A program made the position numbers and the translations under genes. The notes under the pieces were generated by a model. It was not told the origin of the DNA and ran no database searches. It saw nothing but the letters and a program-made list of their open reading frames with translations. Of a stretch of DNA of 34,325 bases, positions 32,959 through 34,325 are shown piece after piece (the stretch's first letter is position 1; every line of letters starts with the position of its first letter). The stretch covers positions 1 through 34,325 of the forward strand of contig DATNQI010000052.1 of NCBI GenBank assembly GCA_036704125.1. Reading direction: 5' to 3'. Origin of the DNA: Pantanalinema sp. GTDB taxonomy: Bacteria; Cyanobacteriota; Sericytochromatia; S15B-MN24; UBA4093.

Positions 32959-34325
32959 ATGCCCGAGAGGAATTCACCCTTCGTGAGACGCCCCAATCCC
33001 TGGTTCAGCGCCCTGACAGCGGCCACCTTCCTGCTCGCCTCGCCCGCCACCGTCGTGGCCGCCGAGTTCAGCTTGCCCAGCGCCCCGATGGCGAGCCCAA
33101 CCCCCGGCCCCAGCGACGCCCCAGCCGCGAGCCCTAACATCCACATCTCGCCCGACGCCTTCAAGCAGCTGAGCCCCGAGCAGCAGCAGCTGGTGCAGCA
33201 GCGCATGCAGCAGAAGGGCGCTGGCGCAGCCCCCGCCTCGTCGCAGACCAGGACCCTCGACCCCAGCCAGGACAAGCCCGTCGACGAGCCCGCCGTGGCC
33301 GCCTCGGCGCAGCCCGCCCCCGAGGCGGAGGAGCTCTCCAGCTTCGAGCAGGAGCTGCGCCAGCGCCCGCCCGAGGCGATCTCGCTCCAGCTGACCCACT
33401 ACGGCCACGACCTCTTCCGGGGGGCGCCCTCGACCTTCGCTCCGGTGGACGACATGCCCGTCCCGAGCGACTACGTCATCGTGCCCGGCGACGAGATCAT
33501 CGTCAGCGCCGTGAGCCCCCGCCGCAGCGGCGACAACAGCCTCACGGTCAACCGCGACGGCACCGTCTTCTACCCGAACATCGGGACGCTGAGCGTCGCG
33601 GGGATGAGCTACTCGCGGATGGTGCAGGTCCTCACCCAGAAGATCAAGGGCGGCGCGCGGGACATGCAGCTCTCCATCCGGATGGGCAAGCTGCGCAGCA
33701 TCAACGTCGTCCTGGTCGGCCGGGTCAAGAAGCCCGGCAGCTACACCATCAGCTCGCTAACCAGCCTCTCCAACGCGCTCATCGCGTGCGGCGGCCCCAC
33801 CAAGATGGGAAGCCTGCGCGACATCCAGCTCAAGCGCAACGGCAAGGTCGTCGCGCACTTCGACCTGTACGACTTCCTGTTCAAGGGCGGCAGCAGCCAG
33901 GATTTGCGCCTGCAGGGCGGCGACGTCATCTTCGTCCCGGACAGCGGCCCCCAGGTCGCCGTGGCGGGCAACGTCAAGGCGCCCGCGATCTACGAGCTCA
34001 AGGGCAAGACGAACCTGGAAGAGGTCTTCAAGCTCGCGGGCAACCTCACCCCCATGGGCTTCGCCCAGCAGATCCAGATCGAGCGCTTCAGCCAGAACAC
34101 CTCGCAGAAGATCCTCGACGTGGACCTGACCAGGCCCGGCGCCGCCCGGGGCACCGCCCTCCAGGACGGGGACATCGTCAAGGTCTACGCCCTTTCGAAG
34201 AAGCTGCTGAACGGCGTCATGCTGAGCGGCCACGTGGAGCGCCCGGGCAAGTACGAGTACCGCCCCGACCTGCGCCTGCGAGACGTGATCAAGGGCGAAA
34301 ACGATCTGAAGCCCGAAGCCTACCT
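32959..34325 (+). CDS. Polysaccharide export protein (Wza-type, SLBB repeats), 3' end beyond window
   Basis: At least 455 aa, cut by the window edge. A signal peptide (WFSALTAATFLLASPATVVA) is followed by a low-complexity Ala/Pro/Gln-rich region (about 40-130), the Poly_export domain (YVIVPGDEIIVSAVSP, then VNRDGTVFYPNIGTLSVAG) and at least three SLBB-type beta-grasp repeats (VVLVGRVKKPGSYTI; VAVAGNVKAPAIYELKG; VMLSGHVERPGKYEY). Such proteins form the outer-membrane channel for exopolysaccharide. The Gln-rich linker before the domain is unusual for Wza. ATG 32959 has a poor ribosome site; GTG 32983, with GAGAGGA 11 bp upstream, is an alternative that keeps the signal peptide. Confidence 0.88.
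   Translation, partial: MPERNSPFVRRPNPWFSALTAATFLLASPATVVAAEFSLPSAPMASPTPGPSDAPAASPNIHISPDAFKQLSPEQQQLVQQRMQQKGAGAAPASSQTRTLDPSQDKPVDEPAVAASAQPAPEAEELSSFEQELRQRPPEAISLQLTHYGHDLFRGAPSTFAPVDDMPVPSDYVIVPGDEIIVSAVSPRRSGDNSLTVNRDGTVFYPNIGTLSVAGMSYSRMVQVLTQKIKGGARDMQLSIRMGKLRSINVVLVGRVKKPGSYTISSLTSLSNALIACGGPTKMGSLRDIQLKRNGKVVAHFDLYDFLFKGGSSQDLRLQGGDVIFVPDSGPQVAVAGNVKAPAIYELKGKTNLEEVFKLAGNLTPMGFAQQIQIERFSQNTSQKILDVDLTRPGAARGTALQDGDIVKVYALSKKLLNGVMLSGHVERPGKYEYRPDLRLRDVIKGENDLKPEAY

Overview
This is a GC-rich (about two-thirds G+C by eye) chromosomal window from a diderm bacterium. The signs of an outer membrane are four proteins with lipoprotein signal peptides, an ExbB/ExbD pair, a YjbH-type barrel protein and a Wza-type polysaccharide export protein. 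The octamer GCGATCGC, the cyanobacterial HIP1 palindrome, occurs about 23 times by my count, where composition predicts one or two. I therefore lean towards a member or relative of Cyanobacteriota, possibly a non-photosynthetic high-GC class; this is an inference, since no marker gene fixes the taxon. Start codons are often TTG or GTG, usually backed by a clear AGGAGG-like site. Promoters tend to be extended -10 elements (TGCTAnnAT).

Layout. (1) 1-250: a 5S rRNA gene, the end of an rRNA operon, with its terminator. (2) 261-3633 (+): GNAT acetyltransferase overlapping biotin-protein ligase, a small unknown protein, and a beta-CASP metallo-beta-lactamase RNase. (3) 3657-8553 (+): three tandem paralogous membrane PP2C/SpoIIE phosphatases with variable sensor halves and nearly constant output halves. 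(4) 8557-10138: a zinc-ribbon membrane protein (-) and ExbB/ExbD (+). (5) 10145-18906 (-): a lipoprotein, and then, read in transcription order, MoxR ATPase, DUF58 protein, TgpA-like transglutaminase, carboxypeptidase-regulatory-like lipoprotein, subtilisin-like lipoprotein protease and L-asparaginase, mostly overlapping. (6) 18926-21505 (-): TrpG-type amidotransferase, a ketol-acid reductoisomerase-like protein lacking two catalytic residues, and an orphan OmpR-type response regulator, interleaved with two kinds of repeat. (7) 21663-27309 (+ except one): EttA, an ATP-grasp ligase, a degenerate MBL protein, Nfu (-), a sugar-nucleotide epimerase and a small AT-hook-like protein. (8) 27315-29255: a nucleotidyltransferase plus winged-helix pair with its own operator region, between two copies of the 3' end of a pfkB gene. 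(9) 29166-34325: PfkB kinase, a small lipoprotein, YjbH-like protein and hicAB (all -), then the start of a polysaccharide export gene (+) that runs off the window.

The unusual content is between genes. A hairpin plus G-quadruplex-type repeat occurs six times, in five cases directly after a stop codon. A second, 77-78 bp palindromic repeat occurs twice in inverted orientation around the odd reductoisomerase gene, and one copy has split a G-rich repeat. Both toxin-antitoxin-like modules sit between direct repeats. Together these suggest a stretch where small modules have come and gone between core genes.
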